Part shown: in pieces, positions 33,205 through 45,935 of the stretch | How positions within the stretch are numbered: position 1 is the stretch's first letter | Layout: the number at the start of each line of letters is the position of its first letter | Assembly (NCBI GenBank): GCA_026874595.1 | Contig: CM049317.1 | Location: 11,752,382 to 11,816,381 of the forward strand | Length of the DNA: 64,000 nucleotides | Direction of reading: 5' to 3' | Source: Sipunculus nudus | Taxonomy: Eukaryota; Annelida; Sipuncula; Golfingiida; Sipunculidae | The notes under the pieces: model-generated | The model's input: the letters and a program-made list of their open reading frames with translations, nothing else | What the model was told of the DNA's origin: nothing | The model's database searches: none | Position numbers and translations under genes: made by a program

Positions 33205-33885
33205 TTGCAGGATTGCACGTTCGCAACAAAACAAAAAAAAAAAAACAGAAAAGAAAATATATGTATATACATAAAAGAATATAAAGAAAAAAGAACAAGG
33301 ATTATAGTTAAAATGGAGGTTTATGATGAATCCCAGTTCTGCCCAGACTATGAGGAGGACATGATGGCAGAACTTCCCCCTGTAACCCTCGCTTCAGCTA
33401 AGAAAATGAAAAAGAAGCGCAGACAAGTTGTTGTTTGTCCTATCTGTCAAGCTCAGGACTCACACATGAGGCGACATGTTGTCAAGACACATCTGCCCTG
33501 GTGGTTCCAGCTAGGGACATCATGCTGGGCCTGCCATGTCCAGGAGGGCCATGCATCTTTCCTAAGGAAACATGATGATCATGATCTGGGCCAGCAAAGT
33601 AATCAGTGGGAAATGGGCTGCAAGGAGCTTATCACAACACTCCAACAGTTGCACAGTAAACCTTCCTTGCAGGCCCTTCTGGAGTTTGCGGTGTGTGAGG
33701 GCATTCACACAGCAAAGGGGTTTTCGCCTGAAGAGCAAGTCAGTTTGAAGACCATGTCTGCCACCCATGGATGGGAGAGCCCCAGTGCACCCATTTTAGC
33801 AAACCCGCCTAACTGCGTAGCAGGTTTACTTCATTGGGAGACTCTAGCATTGCTAACCGAAAGTTATTGTGGAAAATTTCCCTGA
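33205..33885 (+). CDS. Accessory zinc-finger ORF of the TatD-bearing element
   Basis: The likely start is the ATG at 33313, giving 190 residues; the frame is open from 33205. An acidic N-terminus is followed by a Lys/Arg cluster (KKMKKKRRQ) that could be a nuclear signal, then two zinc-finger-like motifs: CPIC followed by RRHVVKTH, and CWAC followed by RKHDDHD. The C-terminal half is helical and unrecognised. The frame ends at 33885 with CCC-TGA and overlaps the TatD frame, which lies in +1 and has no ATG before the conserved start. The two may be one fused protein split by a frameshift, or joined by programmed +1 frameshifting. The position matches that of env in other elements, but there is no signal peptide or membrane segment. 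Confidence 0.75.
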   Translation: MQDCTFATKQKKKNRKENICIYIKEYKEKRTRIIVKMEVYDESQFCPDYEEDMMAELPPVTLASAKKMKKKRRQVVVCPICQAQDSHMRRHVVKTHLPWWFQLGTSCWACHVQEGHASFLRKHDDHDLGQQSNQWEMGCKELITTLQQLHSKPSLQALLEFAVCEGIHTAKGFSPEEQVSLKTMSATHGWESPSAPILANPPNCVAGLLHWETLALLTESYCGKFP

Positions 33886-34687
33886 GTTTGAGCCGTTTTC
33901 TGCACCAATATTAATTGACACCCATGCACACATAGACATGTTACTATGTCGTTCCCATGTTGAAAGCCTGCCTTCATTTGAATCGCGCGCCAGCTCCGGC
34001 CTTAACATCTCCGGGATTGTGGCTAACTTCGTTTACCCGGAACATTGGCCAGATCACCTTAACATCAAGAAAGATATACGTGTTAAATGTTCCTTCGGGA
34101 TACATCCTCGGCTCCTTAAGGATGTTTCCCATACAGAAGGCTACATCGCAAGGTTGACCCAAATGCTAAGATTCCCGTACTGTATTGCCATTGGTGAAGT
34201 TGGCCTCGACTGGTACCAGTCCTCAGTTGCAGACCGCTTTGTTCAACACAAGTTCCTAGAGAGGCCGTTTGAGGTAATGAAGAACTTTCCCAGTACGGTT
34301 CTGATACTGCACCGCCGGGATAAAGGTGATGGGTCCGCCGCCAAACAAGTACTGTCGCTACTCCAGGACAAACAGCTACAAAGCCACAATATCCATCGAC
34401 ATTGTTTTACTGGTGATGTGATTGAAGCCACTGCCTGGTTAGCCACCCTGCCAAACTGTTATTTTGGGATCACCACGGTTCTATTCAAGGCAGAACAACT
34501 TAGGTCGGCTGTGCAAACCATTCCGCTGGAGAGACTCCTCATCGAATCAGATTGTCCTTACTTGTCACCATCACCATGGGACATCCTTCCCATCGCTGCG
34601 GAGTTAAGCAAGCTGAAGCAGGTCCCACTGGCCTTCCTTGTGCAGCAGCTGAACAGCAATGCTGCTCGGCTGTATGGCTCATTCTAA
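33869..34687 (+). CDS. TatD-family metallo-deoxyribonuclease carried by the retrotransposon
   Basis: The frame is 272 codons counted from 33869, with no ATG before the first conserved block. TatD motifs occur in order: DTHAHID (H19, H21), FGIHP, AIGEVGLDWY (E110), ILHRRD (H148), HRHCFTGD (H178) and LLIESDCPYLSP (D228), with a helical end containing SNAARLYG. These are the two-metal ligands of the TIM-barrel TatD nuclease family, all retained, and the length is normal for the family. TatD enzymes are Mg-dependent DNases with 3' exonuclease activity, known in DNA repair and apoptosis. It lies between integrase and the 3' LTR. Family identity is well supported; its role in the element is inference. 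Confidence 0.88.
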   Translation: MENFPEFEPFSAPILIDTHAHIDMLLCRSHVESLPSFESRASSGLNISGIVANFVYPEHWPDHLNIKKDIRVKCSFGIHPRLLKDVSHTEGYIARLTQMLRFPYCIAIGEVGLDWYQSSVADRFVQHKFLERPFEVMKNFPSTVLILHRRDKGDGSAAKQVLSLLQDKQLQSHNIHRHCFTGDVIEATAWLATLPNCYFGITTVLFKAEQLRSAVQTIPLERLLIESDCPYLSPSPWDILPIAAELSKLKQVPLAFLVQQLNSNAARLYGSF

Positions 34688-35030
34688 CGGGGAGGGTGCT
34701 TGCATGCAACTAACAGCGACCTCGGTCCAGTCGGCCAAGCTGGAGGACCAAGGCTACTGTTTCCTTTACTTCTCCTGGATTATTGCTTATACATTACTAA
34801 CCAGGGGGGTTCTAAGCTTTATTGGTCAATATATGTAGAACTAAGAGTTTCTCAAATTTGCTGTTTCAACATGTTCATTATTTTTATTATATTCGTTGGT
34901 GTGTAGGATGTTCAGGAACAAGGCTTGTAGGTCGGTCCTATATTAATTGGATCTATAAGACTATTTGTATACCTTTGCTTTATTGTTGAAATGTATATCA
35001 GTCTTGTCCATCACGGGGGCTTGTGCTTCA
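34688..35030 (+). other. 3' untranslated region of the TatD-bearing element
   Basis: This lies between the TatD stop and the polypurine tract. It holds a third copy of a ~20-bp motif (CAGTCGGCCAAGCTGGAGG at about 34728) also present at 31229 and 31311 within pol. No frame is supported. Confidence 0.6.
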
Positions 35031-35043
35031 AGCAGGGGAGGAA
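35031..35043 (+). other. Polypurine tract of the TatD-bearing element
   Basis: AGCAGGGGAGGAA abuts the TG of the 3' LTR, as expected for plus-strand priming. Confidence 0.75.
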
Positions 35044-35264
35044 TGTAGTAGATTTGCATTACTCCAAGAATTGGGCATTGATGGCTGTGTTTTGGTGGTC
35101 CCGGATGATCAACTGACGCATGCGGAGAAGACCCGACGTTCAATGGAAGACAAGAAACCCTATTATTTGAGACTTTATCCGCAGATATCTCAGGTTCATT
35201 CTGCCATCGGACCTTGACGGTAAGCCAGATTGTTGCTTACCTATGTAAGTGCAAAACGCTTACA
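35044..35264 (+). repeat. 3' LTR of the TatD-bearing element
   Basis: A 221-bp direct copy of 25506-25728 ending GCTTACA. ATAT follows immediately and matches the bases before the 5' LTR. Confidence 0.9.
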
Positions 35265-38200
35265 ATATCTTGTTCGTACCTTTTTTCTCGGTGGATTTGA
35301 CAACCAGAGCTAATTTAGATGAAAATTTTCTTATCTGCAACTGTGAAAAGTGATGGTTAACTCATCATGAGCCCAAAATTAACAATGTATATTGGAAAAC
35401 AGAAAATGTAATATCTCTAGTACCAGTTATGCTAGAAAGACAAAAAATGTCTTTCTGACTAACTTTGGTATGACATATTTACTAAAGTAGTTATTGTAGG
35501 GTTCCAGAATGATCCTAATCCTTACACTCAAAATGACCATCTACGCCATCTTGAGAAAACCTTCAAAATGTAATTTTCCTGCAACCAAATATGTTGGAAA
35601 GATAAGGGAGGTGTCATTTTCGACACACGCTTTCATGACAAGCTCAGTAAAACAGTTATTGTAGAATTTTGGGATTATTCTCACCTATAAATTCAAATAT
35701 TAGAACTAGATGAATTAGGAGAATGAATTAAGGATCACTGTCGACAAACTGTTGGGTAAAATATCCATCTAAATTTTTATAGGTAAGCTTCGGGAACATT
35801 TATCCAAAAGGACCTGTGACGCCATTTTGTGAAACAGAAAAAAAATATATGTTATTACGACATGATGTAGAAATACAGAAGAGGTGGCATTGTCCTGCAA
35901 CTCTGTCGTGGCAAGTCAAATGGTTGTTTAAGAGATACAAGAGGTGTTTTAGCGTGTCATTCTAATATAATTAGACGAACAAATGTTATAACATTAGATG
36001 CTTATCCGTACAAACATAGGTCAGCATCAAACCTGAGACGTTTGCTTTCTCTCTGGAAAAATCAGAAAAGTCTTTATAAGGGAAATGTTATAGAAATATC
36101 ACCAAACCAGGAACATAATGGAATCAAATAAAACTCATTAGAAATATTACCCTATTGAATATCTCACAAAGATCGATTCCAGGCAAATATATAGATTTGG
36201 TTTCTAATACATTTTTGGGAACTATAAGATATTCCATTAACATTTCTTATTATATTATTGTGTATTGTATATTATCTATAAGCTTTTAAAATATCAAAGA
36301 AATCAGGTGGGCATTTTGCCAACATCCCCGAATTCAATATAGCATACGAAAAATACAATATCAAAGAACAACTTTCTTTTATCAACATCTGCTTAATGTG
36401 CCCAAGTTTTCCTATGGAACGAAACTCTACTTAAACTCCATTCTTTCATTTATAAACGGTAAGTGTCACGATAAAAGCGAGATGATTGAATTTCAGATTT
36501 TCGTTTACCACTGACACGATCGTTATATCGATTTTTCTCAGTTTCCAGAAAAAAATGTCCTTCCCGTACCTGAAAAAGATTCTCTAAACATCCGTGGCTG
36601 AGTCACGGGGATTTACATTTCAACAATTAGTGATTTTTTTTCTGCGCCCATTTCGGTCTTTCTTTCAACCCTTTATCCTTTATCCTTAGTTGCAGTATTA
36701 TTTTAACTAATTTTACCATTATTGACACAGAAGGTTTGCTCACTTGCTAATAATTGAAAATTTCCCTGAAGATTTGTGTGTCCTTGTGTGATTTGTCTGA
36801 CTGAATCTTTTTTTTTTTCACGCAGTGAGTGGTCGTTTCATAACTTGTAGTCTTTGGTCTGGGTGATTTTCGACATACTGAGAATATGTAAATATATTTA
36901 ACATGTAACGTATTTCTGCTTTTAATCTATCGATTGTGCGATAATCCCATCCTTTTCCAGGAACCTTCTTGACCATCCGTCTGCCTCATCAGGCCTCTTC
37001 CTTGAAAGTTCTAAGTGGTCGAATTTTCATGCGTACTAGAAACAATAATTTATATTTCCAAATTTTGGACTGAACTAATCCTCAATGCAAATTAAAAAAA
37101 ACGAGAACCTTGACACCAAGAAAGGTTAAGACTGAAGTTAATTTACATATGCCAACAGACGAATGGCCTGCATGACGAGAGACAAAAGATAATAACTTTA
37201 TACATTAAATCAGCCGAGCTCAAATATAAACACAAAACTGAAGAATGTCTTAAACCAGAGAAAACATCAATTTAAGGACATCTTCTCCACACAGGAAAAA
37301 AAAAAACCCTACTGATTATTTCGTATAACGCATTTTGCACTTCTGTGATAGAATATACTATTCTTCAAAATATTTTGATGCCTGCTTTTATAGGTTTATG
37401 CATAACTTCGTCGATTAACCATTCGTCGACCAGATTAAAATGTTGATCTGGACCTGAGATACATTAGCTGAAACTAGGCGGAGTGAAAGACACTAAATAA
37501 AAGCAGAACGGTTTTATGATTTTTACAGGGTACTATAATAACATTTGTTTCAAATTTTTGATATTTATTGAAACGAGCGTCTTATTGGTTATTGTAATTT
37601 ATGATATTTTTGCATTCAGATTATTTAACTGTGTCATGTTCCCAAGAAAGATCTTTTATTATTACCTGAATCAACCATCGCGTTGATATAATCTCCCTTC
37701 AGAGCGGTTTTGCTAAGTTTTGTATCTTGCATGCATTTTTTATCATTCAGAGTATTATGCTTTTGTCTTTTTCGGGGCTCATTTCACCAGTTCCACTACA
37801 AAAATTCACACAATATACCCAGTATATATAAAATATGAATATATAGAATCCGTTAGTATAATCTTTACTTCCTGGCCTTTTATTTGTTTACATTAACATC
37901 AGTGCTTTGTATTTTTCTTCTTAGGAAATTATCATACAGTTTAAGCTATATATATATATTAATATTAATATTATAATAAATATTAATCCTTAGTATTTAG
38001 TGCAGATCAACTGCGTTTTTTTAAATGTTATCCAGTCACATGTAAAATTCCACGATCATTTAATTTAATTTAATATTAATTTCTAATTATCTTTCTTTTT
38101 TGTATAATTATGAAACTTTGCAATTTCCCTGTCCTAATTCATGTCACTATATTTTGTATCTTATTATTGTTCCTTCCACTCTTTTCATTTTGAATTCTTT

Positions 38201-40760
38201 GTAATTCATGTTTTTCTCCTCTATCCTGTTTTCAACGTATTCAGATTCTATCCTATATCTGGCCGTATCTTGATCCTTTCCGCCAGTTTATCTCTTTACA
38301 CTTTCTAACTTGTGGTTTCCTTAGTATTTAATTGAATATTGTCTTTTTGTATTTGTAAGAAGTTCCTATATCATTCATGGTTCTCGGTCTGTTTCTGTAA
38401 GCTTATTTGTGTGCATCCATTTTAATGTGTGTAAGCAGGCTAAAATATCCTTTTATGCAAAGTATCCCTCGAGATAAAGTGAAAAGTGCCATAATATGTT
38501 AAACAGAAACTCCATTCTACTGACAAAAATAAAAACGACAATAAAAATCAAGTAACTCCTAAACTTTCTTTTAATTTTGAAATCCATATAGAGTTCACAG
38601 TGCAAAGCGTAATTAAAAGGTACTTGTCCCTTTTGATGCTAGTCTTGGATTGTTCACAACATGGAATAGAGGGCTCACCATAGCTATTGTCCTACCCACA
38701 GATAATACACAAATAGTTCCATTTGAGTTATATTCAATGCACTTGCTTTCTACTACCAAAACAATCAGAAAAGTTCCCTACATGTTGTTATTGAATTCAA
38801 GAAGTATCCACAAGAGAATGCCTCACATTTGAAACGAAAGTACAATAAAATGACGGAGTGTTTATTTTTACAAACACTCATAATTCACACTTATAATTCA
38901 CAAATTTAAATTAATATGTATGAAGTTATAGTTTAAAAGCTGTTAATGTAGTTTAGTATACATACATACCTGAATGTGTTAAAACTACTTCAGAAAATAG
39001 ATCTGAAGTTTGAGAGCATTGGGAAAGGGAAGTGATTAGCAGTTTGTGATAGGTGAATGTTTAAATATAGGCTGAATATAGGGAACCTAGTATTGTTTGT
39101 GGCCTTAAGAATGAGTCAGTCAAGAGAAGATTTAGATGAAACTAAACGTCCTATGACCTAAGGTGCCCGACTGTTTCACCCTCTGTCCATTCGATCAGTT
39201 GTGTTTGACATAAGTTGTATTTGGCGCGATACGATAGCTTGCAATGTGACCCACTCGAAAATTTTAAACTGGTTTCAGGTTTCGCCCTTCCAAAACTAGT
39301 TTGGATTAATCGTCTCCGGAGGTGGTTTTAGCTTCGCCAATACCGTCCGCTTGATAAATACTAGTATACTATAAATATACTTTGGGCTAAAGTAGGGCAA
39401 TATAAATTGGCCAGTCACAATTAAAGCTCCTTCTTGATCTAAAATTGCCCAGGCATGGATCTCAAACTTTGATAACATTTTCATCATTAATTTATTTAAT
39501 AATATTTAATACTTTACGACGTTATCATAACTTGTCTCTTAAAACAGAAAATGTCTACTTATAATTACAAGGCGAAACCCTACAGAAATGATTTTATCCG
39601 AAACTGAATCCAGTTTTGAATTTTCGAGTTAGCCTTAAAGCCCTTTGTCCAATGGCGAATATGGTTAAGGGCACTGTATGACATTAACAGCGAAAATTAA
39701 TTAACGTCTATTTTTTGCATTACTCTTGTACTAATTAAAGAAATATACCTATAGCACACTATTTGCATGTTATCTTATGAAAACAGCAGTGAACGAACAC
39801 GTGAAAGTAAATCCATATACCAATGAATTCAATGCTTCTTCTCACTCTTACGGGAACAGATCGTAAGGAGCTTATACTCCAAATCACGTGCTTAAGGAGG
39901 ATGATGACTTAAAATACATTTTAGCCACCAATGTGCAATCGTACGGTGCACTAACTACAATGACGCCATCAGGATCAAAGGTGTATTTTATTAAATATCA
40001 TTAGACATTAGGTGTTATTCCGTCAAGATGATGTTCCTGCTCAATTGAGGCATTATGGCCGTTACGTAGCAATATTTCTCTCTGCGGCTAGGCCGTAAAG
40101 TGTTGACCGAGAGAAGCTCTACTTTCAGTCACTTAAAAACATTTCTTTGAAAAAGACCTGCCTACTTGCCAGTTAACCTATGCTAGTTTACTATATCTGT
40201 AGTTTGATCCATATACAGCGCATAATGCAAGTGACGTCTTGACTAGTTCCCATCTCCTATAATCTATCCATGTAATGAAGGCCATGACAAGTAGAGAAAG
40301 GATAAAACGCATATGCGCCTGCACGGATGATCAAAGCAGCAGCGTTTCATTGTTTCCGCAGATTTGTGGAAAATTCCGCAAGAATTTGCTTAGAATATCC
40401 TAACAGACAATACGTATATGTATTAACTAAATAATGTTTGACTATTTGATATTAATCTACCTAAAACTTGACCCCTGGGCTCTAGAAAATTATATGTAAC
40501 GATTTTTAATTGATAATTTCATAGCTTCACTCGCTTACCTGCCATCATTATATTTACAAGATATCTGTGCATACTACCTGATGAGAAAAATAAATATTAC
40601 TGATAAAAAGAAATAAAATTTTAACCGTAGATTAACATAAAAAGAGCTTGCACATTCGGGAGAGAGAGAGAGAGAGGTAATACATGTTTTTCGCGCCTGT
40701 AAATCGCGGATAGTCCTTGGGGTACTAAAACATATAAAGTTAAACAATGGCAGTTTGCTC

Positions 40761-40763
40761 ATA

Positions 40764-40816
<53 letters not shown>
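40761..40816. repeat. (TA)n microsatellite
   Basis: A TA run with one interrupting GT near its left end. Confidence 0.9.
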
Positions 40817-40820
<4 letters not shown>

Positions 40821-41559
40821 GCTCTACCTTCTTTGGTCTAGAGGTCTTGAGTTCGAATATGAGTTTAGAAGCGATAATTTTACCCTATCAATTTTTGGTT
40901 TCATCTGTTTTCAAAGCAAGGAGCAGGTTATAATATAATCAGAATAATTTGCAGAATTACCATGTTTCATTTCAAAATAGAGAACCGCTATTTATGCCTA
41001 AGGGAGAAAACTGGACAGAATTCAAAATCAGATATATTTAAAATTTTTCCTTGCCATATCATTGTGCCTTCATTTAATAAAAAAAGGTTTTTCGACACTA
41101 TGTTATGTGACCTGGTGATTATCTCCAAGTGAATGGTATTTCTTTATGAATTCTAATCTGAATGATTATTCAATTAATTCCTCTGTTATTTATGTAATTA
41201 TGCGTATTTGCTCCACGGGATATTGGATCAGTGAATTAAGGTTGGATTTATTCTCACATTACAAATGGACTCACCAATATTCCAACGGTTTGCCATCTTA
41301 GCATTCAAGTCTTCTGATGACGGCCTTCTTCGAATAGATCTAGGGCAGTAGGGTTATACCTGGAATGAAAATTTAATTACTTTTATCTCGCGACTTTATT
41401 TAGTAGGGGTCATAATTTGGTCCTCTTAGGATTTATTATCTAAATTTTACCAACATTCAACTTTTGTTAGAGCTCAGAGATTTTAGCGACATATATACTC
41501 ACAGACACCCGCAATTATGTGTTCCTACCAAGAGGAAGAAGGTACTCTGATATATATAT

Positions 41560-41810
41560 ATATAATGCTATACCTCGACTGCTTATCTCATATAACCACT
41601 GGATTTTCCAAAACATCAGTTATGCATAAATTAGGCAACATTCCATTGTTGCATCATACTTTTAGAATATGTTCTACATATAAAGTACGAAATGTCCCCT
41701 TTGTACCTCAGGGATGGTATACCTCGAGTGCTTATCTCATATAACCACCGGATACATGCATAAATGAGGCAATAAACCGTGGTAGTATAATACTTTTAAA
41801 GCATGTTCTG
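41560..41810. repeat. Diverged tandem duplication, ~145-bp unit
   Basis: ATACCTCGACTGCTTATCTC followed by ATATAACCACTGGA near 41570 recurs as ATACCTCGAGTGCTTATCTC followed by ATATAACCACCGGA near 41717. The following ~80 bp also align loosely. A third partial match (CTCATATAACCACTGGATTT) lies at 43547. Confidence 0.65.
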
Positions 41811-43122
41811 CCAAATCAATAAAAGTTACTTTGCCATATATTTAGGCTTCTTTTTAATCCGTTAATGCAAGTTTTACTTACAGAAATTCGAGGACAAATA
41901 TATTTGGTTGATGGCTAGATAATGGGTATAAATGAAACCTAAGTTCTTCAAATTGTTTTGTATATTAAATCTATTCACACACATTTATTAATTTAGAATA
42001 TATAAAATTAGAAATATTTGTTTTTCATTTGTTTCCCATGTTTTCCTTGTAGTTAGTTATAGGTTGTTTGGGAGGGTATTGAAAGAGTTTCCCCCTCCCA
42101 TAGTAGGAATTTGTTTAAATATGCTATCTAGATAAAATATTTTTCGGCACCTGCTACATAAAAAATATGAGGATTTTGTTTTCGTAAAATACTATTCTCG
42201 ACAAAGATTTTGCATATTGTAGTCAAATGTTACGAGGTCCCATCCACTGGAACTCATCTACATATCCAAGGTCATTTCTGTTAATTATCATCTATATTGC
42301 CACCATGTTATCTGATATGATTATCTCAAAATCACAAATTCGAATAGTTTAGTAATTATTTAATGAAGCTTCTTATTTAATATGATTCAGTCAATATAGT
42401 CTTATGAATTAATTTGTATATTTAACATATTTGTATTCAAGTATGTATCATCTGATAGCATCTTGATCAGGACACTATAAAAACAGCTTATCCTGAATAG
42501 GATATTCTGGTTGAATATGAAACATAGATAAAATAATAAATAAATAAATTTAGTCCCTTTCTATTTCTATGGCTTGTGGCAGTAAATGTACACATTCTAT
42601 AAAAGCAGTCCGTAGCAGGATTACATTCCATGCACTATGAACCGAAACGGTTTAAGTAAACAAAATATTTGTTAAATTTAACCAATTTACCTGGTCAAAA
42701 TATGTCAAATGAACTTTAGTTGAAGTCGACCAGAACAAACCAGTTATTAGGTAAGATATTTTTCATATAAACTATTTCCAGTTGGTCAAACTAGTAGGAA
42801 CGTTTATGGGTGCACTGCTAGATTCCTTTTGTAGCTGTTTAGTTCTCTGGATTTATTGAAGGACGAGTTACAAACCATTCTTTAGGTACTGGTTGCTTTG
42901 ATTTGTGTTTCAAGAGGGAAACACAAATTATTATTTTAAAAAATCTGGTACAATCCAGCATATTAAAATACCATCAGTTACTGTTCAGTGATTCTATGTT
43001 CACCGAATCTTAAGTTATATTAAATTGATCTGTCTAGTTTATTACAGAGAATGACTATACTAACTAAACAAAGAACATTTAACAAAAGGGAAATAGCTCT
43101 CATTCTATTACTTTGGGTCCTC

Positions 43123-43124
<2 letters not shown>

Positions 43125-43179
<55 letters not shown>
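43125..43179. repeat. (TA)n microsatellite
   Basis: A perfect TA run of about 54 bases. Confidence 0.9.
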
Positions 43180-43183
<4 letters not shown>

Positions 43184-45935
43184 GCAATTGGTTTTGCCTT
43201 TCCATAAGAAACAAGTAAATATTTATATGAATCAAATATACATGATGCATTGTAAAGTAAACATCCGCTCAATATATAATGACACTAGTTTTAGTTTCCA
43301 GGGTTTTCTTCATGTTTTGTTTCATACATTTGCTTTTCTACTAAAAATAATACTTTATGAACAGGAATTTTTTTTGTGTACAATATTTGAAAAGTAAATA
43401 ATGATGTTTAAAAATAACTGTAATTTAATAATTACCTTGTGAAAAACTATGCAATTTGTTATTGTGACTTTATTTTAGATTTTTGAAAGTAATTGTAATT
43501 GTTATCATTATTAATCTTTCTTTAAATGTCGGGAATAAAGCGCATCTCATATAACCACTGGATTTCCTTCTTGACTAAAGACAAACAAATTTGAGACATA
43601 CCAACATACGACATACCTGTGTGACTGTTATCTTTTGGCCCACCTGTTCGTATCATAGACTTTCACAGATGTCCATATGTGTCTCCTATTGTACCTTAGT
43701 CATAAACATGTTCAATGAATCTTTATTTGAAAACAATTCAGTAATACATGTAATGGTTCATAAAGACGAAAAGAATAATATAAATGATCTACCACGTATG
43801 TGGTTGAAAGTCTATTCCAATAATTATAAACTGAAAAGTATTGTTAAATGAAAATGGAAATAAATATATCATCAGACATCGGCGAAACATTCCATAAAAT
43901 ATTCGCCGAATAATAATTGAGATTATGTAGGCAGTCATTTGGTTGATTGGAGTCAGTAAAGAGAAAACCTTGATGTCAATTAGGCATATTTCCGCTGACT
44001 ATGCGACGAATTCAGGGGGAAAACAATCATATAAACTTTTCAAAAACGATTGAAACCTTTCGAAATATTATGTCCATCTCCTGCCCAGGGCTATCTCTTT
44101 TACTGTCTGAAACGGTGCTTAAAAGAGATTTGTTATTCAAAAATATGATTTTTTCTTTAGCCTTAAACATGGACATCTTACCTTTTTTTTACACCGTCTG
44201 ACCATCATGCAATTAAATAGGAATTCTAAGAAAGCTGTTTTGACTGCGGTAAAAATGTATTAACAGGATTACCAAAAAAACCTTTTAACATATCGTATAA
44301 TTAAATGTATACAAAAAGGTTATATTTTTCCATTCTGTCAAAATTGTAGACCATGTTTCAATATGTATAACCCTTATGTAAATGAGAGGCACGAGTTCAC
44401 ACCAGATGTAGGCTTTGGGTAAATAAACTTCTATACTAAGCAATGCATGGCAGGAGCGCCGACATGTCCATCCTTTATTACATTTGACCGAAAGTTTGCA
44501 TTCGCTGTTCGCGTTTGACAGGTCGTCGTTTAATGAAGGAACAATTTTACTTCAAAGGTATCCGTGCACGGAAAATGGCAATCAACAGCATGTAGTTCCT
44601 TAAGTGGTCACTGAGACCGATTCCCTCTGTATTTCAGTAAAACACGGGTTATACGTATATTGACCACCTGTGTTTCAGAAAAGGAGAATGGACACTAATA
44701 GGACACAGCATTATTCAGAAACTATTCATTTACCCGGGCCTTCCAAATGTCTGTATTTCTTAGTCAAGTAGTACAATGAATTCTGGGACATCAGATATTT
44801 CATATTTCATGAGGCATAGCATATATAAGTCATGTGGTGTACGATCCAGAATAAGTTTTTGTATATTATCTCATGGCTGATCCGCTGCAAACTCATGGAA
44901 ATATTTTTTCTTTATAAATGTACGTCTTATATATATATATGGTCTGTGGTCTATGTAATTTCTCATTTTTGTGTTGTCAACCATATCATATTCATCCCAT
45001 TCGCAATTAATTTGCAACATTGAATGCAGATCTGGAATACGTTTAATTGGAGAGGTCTATCGCATACCACTTGACATATGTGACATATTATAATCAAAAT
45101 TATCATTTTTTTTCGAGACATACACATTGACTAACCCGTTATTTATCTTAAGCTTTGTTAGCAATGTAAAATAACTATTTCGATTAGGTGAGCAAAAGTA
45201 TATGATTTTTTAAGCCTGGCTTTTGACTTTTAAGGGCTACTCCTTGTGATGATTATATGCAAGCTTGGTCATCATTCAAGTGTCAAGGTTGGACAGGTAA
45301 ATACCCAAAATGAGCATATCGGTAAGTATAATACAGAGCTGACGCTCGTCAAATTTACAATATTTATTTACTCAATGGGGTCAAGCAGGGCTTGTGTGAA
45401 GATATCACAGTGTGCACTTTGACCATACGTTTACAAACTTATCTTAAGGATGGCACGTGTGCCTATGACCTAGCGTATAGATCATATTGACGTTATCAAG
45501 CTAGTCTTGACACTAGATCATCAATATATCATTTTCACTTATTTGAGAGGAACAGGATGTAGACACAATAAAACACAATTACATATTGATAAAGTTCCCC
45601 CGAACCATTCACAGTATAAAGCGATCATAAGCATCATATTTATTCAATGATAGTACAAATATGAAAAGAAAATCTGAAATGAGCGTATATCAATGAAATT
45701 CTGCTAGGATTTTGGCGATTTAAATGATGGGCTGATAATCTCTGCAACGTATCCAGCTTTGTTCCTCGATTTTATTCTAATAAGACTAGTGTATTACAGC
45801 TTAGGGCACAAGTAGGAAATAAAGCTCCATTCAGAAACGACAGTCTGCACTGATTAGATATGCTGTTCATTACATCATATTAAACCAAAAACAATGTACT
45901 TGCTGATGCGCTCAAAAGAAATTGGTCATGTGTAA

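Larger units (their letters stand above)
25506..35264 (+). mobile_element. Ty3/gypsy LTR retrotransposon with zinc-finger and TatD nuclease module
   Basis: This 9.76-kb element has LTRs of 223 and 221 bp with TG...CA ends, ATAT flanking repeats, a TGG-type primer-binding site and a polypurine tract. Its order is gag, protease, RT, RNase H, integrase, then two extra ORFs: a zinc-finger protein and a TatD-family nuclease. The LTRs differ only by about three substitutions and two small indels, so the insertion is fairly recent. Even so, the protease/RT part has a stop, two frameshifts and a deleted catalytic block. Integrase, RNase H and the nuclease are intact. It lies close upstream of the exon at 25023-25363. 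Confidence 0.9.
35269..45935. other. Long gene-free stretch
   Basis: About 10.7 kb of AT-rich DNA without an exon I can support. It holds (TA)n runs at 40761-40816 and 43125-43179 and a diverged tandem duplication at about 41560-41810. It may be intergenic, or intron of the gene whose last exon lies at 25023-25363. A short minus-strand open segment near 36960-37020 was judged too weak to call. Confidence 0.5.

Noticed and set aside
33205-34687. Reading the 3' accessory ORFs as an env-like glycoprotein
   Set aside because: No signal peptide, membrane anchor or cysteine-rich ectodomain; zinc-finger and TatD motifs explain the sequence.
36955-37050. Short minus-strand segment with charged residues after an AG
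   Set aside because: Only about 27 codons, weak acceptor, no donor and no domain; too weak to call an exon.
40830-40875. GGTCTAGAGG followed by GTTCGAATAT, resembling tRNA A and B boxes
   Set aside because: The two boxes are far too close for a tRNA or tRNA-derived SINE, and no cloverleaf can be drawn.
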